Assembly (NCBI GenBank): GCA_938091115.1 | Contig: CALKNI010000079.1 | Span: 1-43,557, forward strand | Length of the DNA stretch: 43,557 bases | Reading direction: 5' to 3' | Source of the DNA: an uncultured Pirellulaceae bacterium | Lineage (GTDB): Bacteria; Planctomycetota; Planctomycetia; Pirellulales; Pirellulaceae | Part shown: positions 1 through 9,503 of the stretch, piece after piece | How the letters are laid out: the number at the start of each line of letters is the position of its first letter | Position numbering within the stretch: position 1 is the stretch's first letter | The notes under the pieces: generated by a model | What the model was told of the DNA's origin: nothing | The model's database searches: none | The model's input: only the letters and a program-made list of their open reading frames with translations | Made by a program: the position numbers and the translations under genes

Positions 1-410
1 CCCGTTAACGTCATTCCACAATCGCAACGATTTACCAAAAATTACAGATTTTTTTCAAAACAGAAAATTTCTTGCCCGAATCGGAGCCAAAACGAATTTT
101 CTATGATCCAAACGATTCCATCGGGCAAATCCAATTCAAATATAGATGAGGTTATCTGGCATCGCGTTATTCAAAATTCAATTTTGCCCATAAGCCAAAA
201 AATTTTTGGTAAAATTTTTCGAATCAACCGTAAATCGGACCGTCAATGGAATAACCTTTCAAAGTGAAGTTTCCTCTGCCCGACTGAAAACTCCGTTGGC
301 GCTCGAATCAACAGGCTCTTTACAACGCCATCCCTTTTTTATCACTCATTTTTTAAGGCACGTTTCCTTTTCTGATTCGCGCCGCAAGCACTTCCGCAGA
401 TATCTCTAAC
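1..410. other. Non-coding upstream region of the sulfatase operon
   Basis: I find no convincing gene in these 410 bases. A 67-codon open frame at 206-409 has no recognisable content and no ribosome binding site, so I treat it as chance. The stretch is AT-rich with several A/T tracts, including two 15-bp palindromes listed separately. It probably holds the promoter and leader of the operon that starts at 411, but I could not place a convincing -35/-10 pair. Confidence 0.5.
172..209. promoter_or_regulatory. Pair of 15-bp palindromes, possible operator
   Basis: Two perfect inverted repeats of the same 7-1-7 form lie upstream of the sulfatase operon. They are CAAAATTcAATTTTG at 172-186 and CCAAAAAaTTTTTGG at 195-209. 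Their centres (179 and 202) are 23 bases apart, about two helical turns, so both would face the same side of the DNA. This spacing would suit a dimeric repressor or activator. The region is AT-rich and short A/T palindromes arise easily by chance, so regulation is inference. Confidence 0.25.
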
Positions 411-2414
411 ATGAAAACTAAACTACTCCTTCTTTGCTTAGCCCTAACCTGTCATCCGCTGGCCGACGCTGTGGCAGTTCAGCAACCCAACGTGATTTTG
501 ATCATCTGCGATGATCTCAATGACTACGTCGAAGGCTTTGGCGGACACCCCCAAACTCAAACTCCCAACATCGCTCGTTTGAGCAAGACCGGTGTTACCT
601 TCACTCAGGCACATTGCAATATTCCCATTTGCGGCCCCTCTCGGGCAAGCCTGTTTACTGGTATTTACCCACACCATTCCAGCTGTTTCGGATTCACAAA
701 ATGGAATGAATACGAAGTTTTGAAGAATTCCCGGACGTTAATGGATCACTTTCGAGCCAATGGATATCTTACGCTAGGGACCGGTAAGTTAATGCACCAC
801 CTGGTTCCCAAAGAATGGAACCAATACGGCAATCCCGCCGACTATGGGCCGTTCGCTCTAACCGGCAGTGATCGCGTAGCGCATCCTGATGTCCCGGCAC
901 CCTATCGTGAAATTGGCGCTGTCGACGGTTCGTTTGGACCTTTGGTCGATATTTCCGGTCGGACTAATCAAGATGGAGTTCCATTTTCATGGCTTACCGG
1001 GGGCTGGGGAAAAACGCGCGCACTCAACATTAAGACACAAGAAAATCGTGATCAAACTGCAGACGAGCTCAATGCTCAATGGGCGGTCGATCGCCTCAAA
1101 GAATTCGCCGAAAAACCCGGAGGCCAGCCTTTCTTCATGGGCGTTGGTTTTATTCGGCCTCATACGCCACTCGTTGTTCCCAAGCGTTTCTTCGACCAAT
1201 TCCCCCTCGATTCCATTGAGTTGCCAGACATCAAAGAAGGAGATATCGACGATACGTTCGCTCTTTCCATCCGCGGAAACGTCGCTACGAAAGAACCGAA
1301 TTCACAACGAACCATGGACATGGGAAGCCGGTTGTACCAGGACCTCGTCGCGTCCTATGAAACCCGGGAAGAAGCACTCAAACGATTCATCCAAGCCTAT
1401 CTTGCCAGCGTTGCTTCGGTAGACGAGTTGATCGGAAATATTATGGATGCCGTTGAACAAACTTCTCTCGCCGACAACACCATCGTCATCGTGACCAGTG
1501 ATCACGGATGGGGTATGGGTGAAAAAGACTATCTTTACAAGAACTCGCTGTGGCAGGAAAGTACGCGAATTCCACTAGTCATTCGCGCTCCCGGAATCTC
1601 ACAAGCGGGAAGCGTTGCCGAGCATCCAGTTTCACTCATTGATATTTATCCAACATTGGTTGAGTTGTGTGGCCTCACCGGCGAAACGATGAAAAATGCT
1701 AAAGGCCGGCCACTTGATGGTTTCAGTCTTAAACCAATTTTAGAAAATACCAAAACTAAAACATGGGAAGGACCTGAATCTGTACTCACCGCGCTCTATA
1801 AATGGCGCACTAAATACAATCCTGCCAAAGAAAATTATTCCCTCCGGTCAGGCGACTATCGTTACATCCGCTATGAAAATGGAAAAGAAGAGCTTTATCA
1901 AACCAAGTCAGATCCGCATGAGTGGAACAATCTAGCAACCGATCCAAGCCACGCCGGGGCTCTAGCTGCGCTTCGAGGCGAGTTGATCAAACGAATTCCC
2001 ACGGAAGAAGATTTGATTCCTAATCAACCAGTTTTCAAACCAAAGAAACCAGCTCAACCTAAAACTCCTGTCAACGGGAAATCCACAACCGAAAAAAAAA
2101 CCGCTGAATATTGGAAAGATGAATATTTCAAAAAGCATCCAGACGCTGATACCAATGGAGACGGGATCCTCTCCTGGCCGGAACGCAACGCTCACAAACC
2201 TGCCACAGATTCCAAGCCTGGATCGACTGTAAAAATTCCAAAAGCAACGGATGAGAAATTAGATTCTCCAAAACAAGAAAAACAAATGTCGGATCTGCAA
2301 TGGAAAGATCATTTCTTCAAACTACATCCCGAATCAGACACCAATCGGGATGGCGATTTAAGCTGGCCCGAATATAAAAAATTCAAAGCCGAACTGGACA
2401 AAAAAAATAAATAA
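411..2414 (+). CDS. Sulfatase (iduronate-2-sulfatase-like) with two C-terminal EF-hand modules
   Basis: Predicted exported sulfatase that hydrolyses sulfate esters on a glycan; the substrate is unknown. A Sec signal peptide covers about residues 1-20. The alkaline-phosphatase-like fold starts with VILIICDDLND, whose Asp pair binds calcium. The formylglycine motif CGPSR is at 74-78, GKLMHH follows, and TSDHGWGMGEK carries the late metal ligands. Layout and motifs resemble iduronate-2-sulfatase-type enzymes and closely match the third gene of the unit. A Lys/Pro-rich linker leads to two 31-residue repeats with EF-hand loops at about 580-591 (DTNGDGILSWPE) and 643-654 (DTNRDGDLSWPE). The ATG directly precedes the signal peptide. 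It is the first gene of a six-gene plus-strand unit, with 118 bases to the next start. Sulfatase assignment is firm; substrate and the role of the EF-hands are not. Confidence 0.93.
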   Translation: MKTKLLLLCLALTCHPLADAVAVQQPNVILIICDDLNDYVEGFGGHPQTQTPNIARLSKTGVTFTQAHCNIPICGPSRASLFTGIYPHHSSCFGFTKWNEYEVLKNSRTLMDHFRANGYLTLGTGKLMHHLVPKEWNQYGNPADYGPFALTGSDRVAHPDVPAPYREIGAVDGSFGPLVDISGRTNQDGVPFSWLTGGWGKTRALNIKTQENRDQTADELNAQWAVDRLKEFAEKPGGQPFFMGVGFIRPHTPLVVPKRFFDQFPLDSIELPDIKEGDIDDTFALSIRGNVATKEPNSQRTMDMGSRLYQDLVASYETREEALKRFIQAYLASVASVDELIGNIMDAVEQTSLADNTIVIVTSDHGWGMGEKDYLYKNSLWQESTRIPLVIRAPGISQAGSVAEHPVSLIDIYPTLVELCGLTGETMKNAKGRPLDGFSLKPILENTKTKTWEGPESVLTALYKWRTKYNPAKENYSLRSGDYRYIRYENGKEELYQTKSDPHEWNNLATDPSHAGALAALRGELIKRIPTEEDLIPNQPVFKPKKPAQPKTPVNGKSTTEKKTAEYWKDEYFKKHPDADTNGDGILSWPERNAHKPATDSKPGSTVKIPKATDEKLDSPKQEKQMSDLQWKDHFFKLHPESDTNRDGDLSWPEYKKFKAELDKKNK

Positions 2415-2532
2415 TAGAAACCACTTCATTCAAAACCACTGAACATTATCGATCGGCCAAACTAACTTAAAACGCATTTTCATATCGAAAAAGTTATGTA
2501 AACCGTCTACTTACTTGCCTTCATGGATACCT

Positions 2533-3975
2533 ATGAGACTTCTGCAATTTTTGATCGTCACACTTTCATTTGCCAATTTACTGTTGGTAACCTCAGTAAA
2601 TGTAGCTGCCGAAAACCAAGCGCCAAAGCCACCGAACTTAATTGTCATCATGACCGATGACCTTGGATACGCCGACGTTGGCTTTAACGGGTGCATTGAC
2701 ATCCCCACGCCCCACATTGACTCAATCGCAAACTCCGGCGTGAAGTTCACCAACGCTTACGTCTCTTACTCGGTTTGCGGCCCAAGTCGTGCCGGTTTCA
2801 TCACCGGTCGATATTCGCAGAGATTTGGATTCGAGCGCAACCCACAATATTTGCCGAGCGACCCCAACATGGGACTTCCGTTGAGCGAAACGACTATTGC
2901 TGAAGCCCTCGGCAAAACAGGGTACCGGTGCGGAATCATTGGCAAATGGCATCTTGGTGCCCATCCAAAACACCATCCACTCAATCGAGGGTTTCATGAA
3001 TTTTTCGGACATCTCGGCGGGGGTCATCGCTACCTGCCAGAGGACCTCACCCTTGAAGATAGTGCCGCAGCAAGTAGTGAGTATGAAAGTTACCGGACTT
3101 TAATATTAAAGGATCGTACACCTGTCAAAACGACCAAGTATTTAACGGACGAATTCTCGGATGCTGCCGTCCGATTTGTAGAAAAAAACAAAGAACAGTC
3201 GTTCTTTTTATTTCTGTCGTACAACGCGCCGCACTTACCTCTTCAGGCAACACCAAAATATTTGGAACGATTCAACGATATAAAGAATCCCAAGCGTAAA
3301 ACTTATGCCGCGATGGTCAGCGCTGTAGACGATGGAGTCGGGCAACTACTCGAGACATTAAAAGAGAATAACCTGGAACAAGACACGCTCATCTTTTTTC
3401 TATCTGACAATGGTGGGCCAACGACAAAAAACGCTTCTCAAAACAGCCCACTTCGCGGCAATAAAGGTGACGTATGGGAGGGCGGGTTTCGCGTCCCCTT
3501 CGCCGCACGCTGGCCTGCCAAGCTTCCCAAAGGTAGTGTTTACGATCTTCCGGTCAGCTCGCTTGATATTTTTGCCACGATCGCAGCGTTGAGTAGTGCA
3601 AAGATTGATGAACAGCGACCACTCGATGGCGTCAATCTCGTGCCTTACGTCCGTGGGAAAATTAAAGCTCCACCTCACCAGGCGATTTACCTCCGAAAAT
3701 TTGATCAGCAGCGGTATGCCATAAGGCGTGGTGACTATAAGCAAGTTGTTCCTTTTAAAGGCGGAAAATCAGAACTTTACAATTTAAAAAACGATATTGG
3801 CGAAACTAAGAATCTAGCTCCTCAGGAGCCGGATACCCTCGCGGAACTGGAAGCGTTACGGGAAATCTGGTCTGCGGAATTGATCGACCCAATTTTTTCA
3901 GGCCTTATCCACTTGCCGTCCTTTCAGAAAAAGCAAACTCGTAAAACAACTGAAAAAACGGAGCAAAAAAAATGA
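2533..3975 (+). CDS. Sulfatase, arylsulfatase A type
   Basis: Predicted secreted sulfatase. I chose ATG 2533 over an upstream TTG at 2515 because it places a normal signal peptide (MRLLQFLIVTLSF to NVAAE) at the start. The core contains VIMTDDLGYADVGF, the formylglycine signature CGPSRAG with Cys at residue 82, GKWHLG, SYNAPHLPL, FLSDNGGPT and GNKGDVWEGGFRVPF. All the standard metal-binding and catalytic positions therefore look intact. Overall form resembles GALNS/arylsulfatase A enzymes. At about 480 residues it is normal for the family and carries only a short Lys-rich tail, with no EF-hand. Its stop codon overlaps the start of the next gene by four bases (ATGA), which implies translational coupling. 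The sulfated substrate cannot be read from the sequence. Confidence 0.93.
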   Translation: MRLLQFLIVTLSFANLLLVTSVNVAAENQAPKPPNLIVIMTDDLGYADVGFNGCIDIPTPHIDSIANSGVKFTNAYVSYSVCGPSRAGFITGRYSQRFGFERNPQYLPSDPNMGLPLSETTIAEALGKTGYRCGIIGKWHLGAHPKHHPLNRGFHEFFGHLGGGHRYLPEDLTLEDSAAASSEYESYRTLILKDRTPVKTTKYLTDEFSDAAVRFVEKNKEQSFFLFLSYNAPHLPLQATPKYLERFNDIKNPKRKTYAAMVSAVDDGVGQLLETLKENNLEQDTLIFFLSDNGGPTTKNASQNSPLRGNKGDVWEGGFRVPFAARWPAKLPKGSVYDLPVSSLDIFATIAALSSAKIDEQRPLDGVNLVPYVRGKIKAPPHQAIYLRKFDQQRYAIRRGDYKQVVPFKGGKSELYNLKNDIGETKNLAPQEPDTLAELEALREIWSAELIDPIFSGLIHLPSFQKKQTRKTTEKTEQKK

Positions 3976-5585
3976 AACTGTTCCTACTCAGTACGCTCGC
4001 GATTCTCTGCTCGATCAACCAATACATTGCTGCCGATGAACGGCCCAACGTCGTTCTCATTGTGTGCGATGATCTCAACGATTATGTCGAAGGCTTCAAC
4101 GGTCACCCTCAGGCCCTCACACCTTCGATGAAGGCTTTGGCTAAATCCGGGGTCTCTTTCGATTGCGCTTACAGCAACAACCCTGTTTGCGCACCCTCGC
4201 GTTCTAGTTTTTTAACGGGCATCTATCCACACACTTCCGGCAATTTGTTCTGGGGGAAATGGTTTGAAAACCCCGTCTTAAAAAACTCAAAAACGATCAT
4301 GGAATATTTCCGGGACAATGACTATCACGTGGCTGGATCTGGCAAATTAATGCACCATGGCAAGCCTGACGAATGGAGTGATTTCAAACACCGCGCGGAT
4401 TACGGACCCTCTATTTATGACGGGAACCAGCGAGTTGCCCACCCTGACGTGCCAATGCCATTCCGAGCTATCGGTCCTGTAGATGGCTCGTTCGCACCGC
4501 TTTCCAGAGTGCCCTATGCCGATGACGGCAATCCAGAAAGTGGATGGATTTATGGCAACTGGAAAAAACGGCAACCGTTTCGGTACGTTTCAGAAGACGA
4601 CCGTGATCTGACCCCAGACGAACGAAACGCCAAATGGGCGGCGGACCAAATTCGTGATTTTGCAGATCCAGAATTCAAATCTCCATTTTTTTTAGGTATC
4701 GGATTAATCCGTCCTCACACGCCCATTCACGTCCCGAGAAAGTTTTTTGATTTATTTCCAATCGAGAATGTCCAACTGCCTGTTATTCGTCCTGGAGATG
4801 CCGAAGACACCTATTACGCAGACGTCTATGCTCCCGAGCAAAAAGGCCTGCGCTATTATCGAACATTGTTAGACTCTTATCCCTCTCGAGAGGATGCGCT
4901 GAAGGCATTCACTCAAGCCTACCTCGCAGGAGTCGCTGCAGTTGATGCGTGCATTGGAGAAATTGTCGATGCGATTGATTCATCCCCCGATCCTTCAATC
5001 CGCAACAACACAATCATCGTGGTAACCAGTGACCACGGATGGAACATGGGTGAAAAAGATTACCTATTTAAAAATTCACCATGGGAGGAGAGCACCCGCG
5101 TCCCTTTTATTATTCGCGTACCCGGTTTGAAAGCGCCCGGCTTGCGCTGCCAACAGCCAATTTCATTGATTGATCTGTACCCTACGCTAATTGATTTATG
5201 TGCGCTCGAGGGAGATACACGGAAAAATAAGCAAGGGGCAAAACTGGATGGTCACAGCTTCCGCCCGCTAATCGAAAATCCTGAACATGGGAATTGGGAA
5301 GGACCTGACTCCGCACTCTCAATGATTTTTGTTGGAGAGTATTTGAAACTCGATAAAAATCAAAAGTTCAATCTCAAAAATCAAAATTGGTCTATCCGCT
5401 CAGCGAACTGGCGATACATCCGCTACCGCAATGGAAGTGAAGAGCTCTACGATCACGGTAAAGATCCACACGAATGGAACAATGTAGCAACCCATCAAGA
5501 TTACCAATCGATGCTGCAATCCATGCGCGTTCGCTTGAACGAAATGGTTCCAGAACTTCCAATCAATACTCAAAATTCTAACTGA
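3972..5585 (+). CDS. Sulfatase (iduronate-2-sulfatase-like)
   Basis: Predicted secreted sulfatase with a short signal peptide (residues 1-21, ending IAADE). Visible motifs are LIVCDDLNDYVEGF, the formylglycine signature CAPSR with Cys73, GSGKLMHHG, GLIRPHTPIHVP, TSDHGWNMGEKDYL and ESTRVPFIIR. It is close in sequence to the first gene of the unit: CDDLNDYVEGF, GKLMHH, RVAHPDVP, DGSFAPL and EWNN are shared throughout. The two are probably paralogues, but this copy ends without the linker and EF-hand repeats. The start lies inside the preceding stop region (ATGA overlap), and the next gene starts 9 bases downstream. The pair may act on related sulfate positions of one glycan, which is inference. 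Confidence 0.93.
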   Translation: MKLFLLSTLAILCSINQYIAADERPNVVLIVCDDLNDYVEGFNGHPQALTPSMKALAKSGVSFDCAYSNNPVCAPSRSSFLTGIYPHTSGNLFWGKWFENPVLKNSKTIMEYFRDNDYHVAGSGKLMHHGKPDEWSDFKHRADYGPSIYDGNQRVAHPDVPMPFRAIGPVDGSFAPLSRVPYADDGNPESGWIYGNWKKRQPFRYVSEDDRDLTPDERNAKWAADQIRDFADPEFKSPFFLGIGLIRPHTPIHVPRKFFDLFPIENVQLPVIRPGDAEDTYYADVYAPEQKGLRYYRTLLDSYPSREDALKAFTQAYLAGVAAVDACIGEIVDAIDSSPDPSIRNNTIIVVTSDHGWNMGEKDYLFKNSPWEESTRVPFIIRVPGLKAPGLRCQQPISLIDLYPTLIDLCALEGDTRKNKQGAKLDGHSFRPLIENPEHGNWEGPDSALSMIFVGEYLKLDKNQKFNLKNQNWSIRSANWRYIRYRNGSEELYDHGKDPHEWNNVATHQDYQSMLQSMRVRLNEMVPELPINTQNSN

Positions 5586-5594
5586 CGTTTACTT

Positions 5595-8500
5595 ATGCAA
5601 CCTTTCAAAATGAACTCCGCAGTCGCATCTCTCTGCCTTACAATGTTTGTTGCGTTCAGCGGTTTTAGCACATCGACCGTGCTGGCCAACGAACCTCCCA
5701 ACGTCATTTTATTTCTAATGGATGACATGGGATATGGCGATTGCCGGGCTTATAACGCAGACAGCAAAGTCGCCCTTCCCAATCTCGAACAGCTTGCCGC
5801 CGACGGCATGCTTTTCACAGATGCTCATTCTCCTTCGTCCGTTTGCGCGCCAACTAGATACAGCGTTCTAACAGGCAACTATCCTTATCGTGGTAGATTA
5901 GAAAATGGCACATGGATTTTCCATCAGCCCTCGCAAGTCCTCGATGGCCAGCGAACGATTGGCCAGCTAATGAAAACTGCGGGCTACCACACCGCATTTT
6001 TAGGAAAAGTACACCTCGGTGGGCAGATATACAGCAAGACCACTGGTGAACCCATCTCATGGAAATACGATTTCCGGGACATTGATTTTTCTCGACATAT
6101 TAAAGACAGTCCCTTCAGTTTTGGGTTCGACTATGCCTACGAATTACCACAGGGAATTCAGGGACCGCCCTATATCGCCTTTGAGAATGGTCTTCTCGAC
6201 GGGAAACCCCAGGATTTAAAAATTTGGGAGGAAGGAACCCATGGCAATTCCGTCATCTTAAAAACTGGATTTGGAGCCCCTGACTGGGACTCCTCCCAAA
6301 TTGGGCCGATCCTTACCGACAAAGCAATTCAGTTCATCGATCGACACATTTCCAATAATCAGACTTCCGGCCGGCGCAAGCCTTTCTTTATGCACTATTG
6401 CACCGAATCCTGTCACAAACCACACACGCCTCCGCAAGAACTGGATGGCGTAAAAATCAAAGGTGCGGCGGGAGATGCTCACCTCGATATGCTCTTCGAG
6501 GCAGATGTAACGCTTGGAAAGATGATCGATCGACTTCGGCACCACGGTGAACTAAGCAACACCCTGATTCTTTTTGTGAGTGATAACGGTGGACTTTCGC
6601 GAGGCAAACCAGGAGCTAACAAACTCGGTCACGACTCGTGTGGCGGACTTCGTGGCAGCAAGGCTTCAATTTGGGAGGGCGGGCATCGCATTCCCATGAT
6701 CGTCCGCTGGGGTGATGGAACACCTACGGGATCGAACATTGCTCCTGGAAGTCGTTCGGATGCATTAGTCGGACTCCAGGACATCTATGCGACTTTTGCT
6801 AATTTGACAAGTCAGGCGGTCGACGCTGAGCAAGGTCTCGATAGTGAGTCTTTTCTCCCGGTACTCACTGGCGCCCACCTCGGGTCCATTCGGAAATCAC
6901 TATTTGTTCAGGCCAACGCCGAACCTCGCTATGGACAGCAACTCGCAAAAATGGTGCGAATGGGTGACTGGAAACTCGTGACCTCCCGTGAACAGGAGCC
7001 ACTTCACCTATTTAATCTAGCCTCTGATTTGACAGAAACAAACGACCTGTTGAACGACGAAAAACAACAGACGAGAGTGAGTCAAATGCGAGCGGAATTA
7101 AAACGGATTGTGGAAACCGCTCGCAGCACCGAACCTTTGCCTGCCTCCATTTTTAAGCCAACGATTTCAGCCATCGGGTCAAAGACTCACTCTGATTCAG
7201 CCAATCAAGTTCATACCAATGAATTATTCCAACCAGTACAAACATTGAAATTAAGAATCAGCGATCAATCTAAGGGTAACATCAAACTAGATGGAGATCA
7301 TTGGATCGTTCAGGGTACCTCACCGCTGTCTATCGAATTTGTTCCTAGCGATGGCGAGAAGTGGGATGTTTCAAAATTCCGACTCGTCGGGGTCCCGCTT
7401 TTGAATCGCGAATCGGGAGTAACGATCGTCGATGGCAAGTTAAACAATAGTGATGTGACAGGCTGGTCGCGGCATTGTGTTGGATTCGGTGTCGCGCCTT
7501 CCGAAGAAGCTTCGATGTTGGGGTTTGTGTTTCCTCAAGAAGAATCTACCTATCAAGGTCCGGCTATATTCCGTGACCAATTGTCTAAACCCAACGGGCA
7601 CAGGATGCACTGGAGGCGATTTTATCCGGCGGATGTTCGGACTCTAAAACTTGACATACAATCCTCCACAGGCAAAGTGGACCTTCGAGTTAGCAACCCT
7701 GTCGTTTGCTGGGAAGCCAACCAAGAACGCGACAAAGCCCTTCACGCAATGCCCTATTTAGACGAACTAGGGCAAGTTAATTCTCTCGATTGGCCAGGTA
7801 AAATTAAACAGGTCTCTGATCTCAAGGCAACGCTTCTTGATGAATTAGAATCCGCCAAACTAACGGCTAATTCTAAAAACTGGACTCGCTTCGGTGGCTG
7901 GAAAGACGGACCGAAACAGAATGCGACCGGTCATTTTCGAACTGAAAAAGTTAATGGACGCTGGTGGCTGATTGATCCAGAAGGCTATCTTTTCTTTTCC
8001 ATTGGCGTCTGTCTTGCTGGAAACGAATCGCCTACTCTCCTAACTAAAAATCGACGAGACGCTGGTTTTTTCAAATGGCTACCGGATGAGGATCACAACC
8101 TTCGCTGGACGGGCCTCAAGAAAAATCAAGGCAGAGAATTTGTTAACTTTCCCGCCATGAATTACGCCAGAGCTTTGGGGCCGAACTGGAAGAAAATCAG
8201 CCGCGAAGGAATTCACAACCGAATGCGGGCGTGGGGGATCAACACCCTCGGCTCCTGGAGCAGCAAACCTCTTCAGGAGGACGCCAAAACCGCCTACACA
8301 TTGATTGCCTCCATTTGGTGGCAGGCAGGAAAAAAACTCCCTTCCCCGTTTCGCGACGATTACGAATCTGATTTACAGAAATGTTTAGAAAAATACGCTT
8401 CTGCAAAAGATGACCCTTATTGTCTGGGATTGTTTTTAGGCAATGAATTCGAATGGCCAGATCGACTGACTCCCGTCATTTTTGAAATGCCGGATGATGA

Positions 8501-9464
8501 GTCGACTAAACAATGGGTACTAAAACAACTTAAGGAAAAATATTCGTCCCTTGAGGAACTCAATCAGGCCTGGGAAACAAATCACGCAAAATGGGGCACC
8601 GTTCTCAAATCTGAATCTAATAAGATTCCTGCCGCCGCAAGAAATGACATCGAACCTTTCTACTTTGATTTTGCTAACGCATTCTTTGCCAAATCCAAAA
8701 AAGTAATGAATGACGTGCTGCCGAATAAATTATTTCTGGGCTGTCGCTGCCACCGTGGCCCCAACGTCCTTGGGCGAGCCGCGGCCGGCCATGCCGATGT
8801 ATTTTCTGTCAACGTCTATGACTCCACGGTTCGCGCCTGGCAGGTTCCCGCAAATGTCGATATGCCTATTCTCGCCGGAGAATTCCACATTGGGTCCGTC
8901 GATCGAGGCGTGCCCAGTCCGGGGCTTGCGTCGGCCTGGAATCAGCGACAGCGGGGACTCGCCTTCAGTAATTATCTCTCGACCGCACTTGCCGATCCCC
9001 GATTTGTGGGAGTCCACTGGTTTCAGTGGATTGATCAATCAGCAGCTGGAAGAAAAGATCGTGAGAACCACCAGTGCGGATTTGTCGATGTAACCGGACG
9101 AGCTTACCCAGAATTCGTTCACTCGGTTGCCCATGCAACCCAGCAGATGTATCAAGCCCGAACTGACAATAACACGAACCGTCTAAAGATCCTCGGGGAA
9201 CTCATTGCACCGCCACAAAAGGTCACGCCGACGAATCGGCTGGCACCCGTGAAAAACCAAATGACCCAAACGTTACTGCCCGCCCAAACAAATACTCTCC
9301 CGCCCGAAAATTCGGTCACAGAACGAAGCGGCGAGTATTGGAAAAATAAGTTTTTTGAACGTTTTCCAAATGCCGACACTAATGGTGACGGTACTTTATC
9401 TTGGCAAGAGTTTAAAGTTCACAAAAATAAGGTTGAAACCGAAGACAGTGACCGCGATAAATAA
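5595..9464 (+). CDS. Trimodular sulfatase / GH50 agarase-like / EF-hand protein
   Basis: Unusually large predicted exported enzyme (1289 residues). After a signal peptide (to about 31) comes a complete sulfatase domain to about 510: LMDDMGYGDC, formylglycine motif CAPTR with Cys84, GKVHLGG, HKPHTPP, SDNGGLS and SKASIWEGGHR. Residues about 545-760 look like a beta-sandwich region. From about 750 the text resembles GH50 beta-agarases: LDELGQVNSLDWPGKIK, then FRTEKVNGRWWLIDPEGYLF, then a TIM-barrel-like stretch. Candidate catalytic acids are Glu951 in LFLGNEFEW and Glu1096 in ILAGEFHIG, a strand-4/strand-7 pair as in clan GH-A. The tail (1246-1275) is one EF-hand repeat, loop 1261-1272, matching those of the first gene. 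One protein may thus remove sulfate and cut a galactan chain. The sulfatase call is firm; the GH50 call rests on motif recall without alignment. Confidence 0.88.
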   Translation: MQPFKMNSAVASLCLTMFVAFSGFSTSTVLANEPPNVILFLMDDMGYGDCRAYNADSKVALPNLEQLAADGMLFTDAHSPSSVCAPTRYSVLTGNYPYRGRLENGTWIFHQPSQVLDGQRTIGQLMKTAGYHTAFLGKVHLGGQIYSKTTGEPISWKYDFRDIDFSRHIKDSPFSFGFDYAYELPQGIQGPPYIAFENGLLDGKPQDLKIWEEGTHGNSVILKTGFGAPDWDSSQIGPILTDKAIQFIDRHISNNQTSGRRKPFFMHYCTESCHKPHTPPQELDGVKIKGAAGDAHLDMLFEADVTLGKMIDRLRHHGELSNTLILFVSDNGGLSRGKPGANKLGHDSCGGLRGSKASIWEGGHRIPMIVRWGDGTPTGSNIAPGSRSDALVGLQDIYATFANLTSQAVDAEQGLDSESFLPVLTGAHLGSIRKSLFVQANAEPRYGQQLAKMVRMGDWKLVTSREQEPLHLFNLASDLTETNDLLNDEKQQTRVSQMRAELKRIVETARSTEPLPASIFKPTISAIGSKTHSDSANQVHTNELFQPVQTLKLRISDQSKGNIKLDGDHWIVQGTSPLSIEFVPSDGEKWDVSKFRLVGVPLLNRESGVTIVDGKLNNSDVTGWSRHCVGFGVAPSEEASMLGFVFPQEESTYQGPAIFRDQLSKPNGHRMHWRRFYPADVRTLKLDIQSSTGKVDLRVSNPVVCWEANQERDKALHAMPYLDELGQVNSLDWPGKIKQVSDLKATLLDELESAKLTANSKNWTRFGGWKDGPKQNATGHFRTEKVNGRWWLIDPEGYLFFSIGVCLAGNESPTLLTKNRRDAGFFKWLPDEDHNLRWTGLKKNQGREFVNFPAMNYARALGPNWKKISREGIHNRMRAWGINTLGSWSSKPLQEDAKTAYTLIASIWWQAGKKLPSPFRDDYESDLQKCLEKYASAKDDPYCLGLFLGNEFEWPDRLTPVIFEMPDDESTKQWVLKQLKEKYSSLEELNQAWETNHAKWGTVLKSESNKIPAAARNDIEPFYFDFANAFFAKSKKVMNDVLPNKLFLGCRCHRGPNVLGRAAAGHADVFSVNVYDSTVRAWQVPANVDMPILAGEFHIGSVDRGVPSPGLASAWNQRQRGLAFSNYLSTALADPRFVGVHWFQWIDQSAAGRKDRENHQCGFVDVTGRAYPEFVHSVAHATQQMYQARTDNNTNRLKILGELIAPPQKVTPTNRLAPVKNQMTQTLLPAQTNTLPPENSVTERSGEYWKNKFFERFPNADTNGDGTLSWQEFKVHKNKVETEDSDRDK

Positions 9465-9503
9465 CTCGTAAGCAAACCAACTTTTAACTTGCTTGGAATT
9501 CCC

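Noticed and set aside
206..409. 67-codon open frame directly before the first sulfatase
   Set aside because: No ribosome binding site, no family resemblance, and it covers an AT-tract region that more likely holds regulatory DNA.
8710..9093. Overlapping frame inside the sulfatase-GH50 gene and similar long shadow frames
   Set aside because: They lie wholly within clear genes in another frame and show no family motifs.
5595..9464. That the sulfatase-GH50 fusion is two genes joined by a lost stop
   Set aside because: The linker at about 510-545 runs in frame, no internal start with a signal peptide is seen, and the EF-hand tail matches another gene of the operon. A sequencing error cannot be fully excluded.
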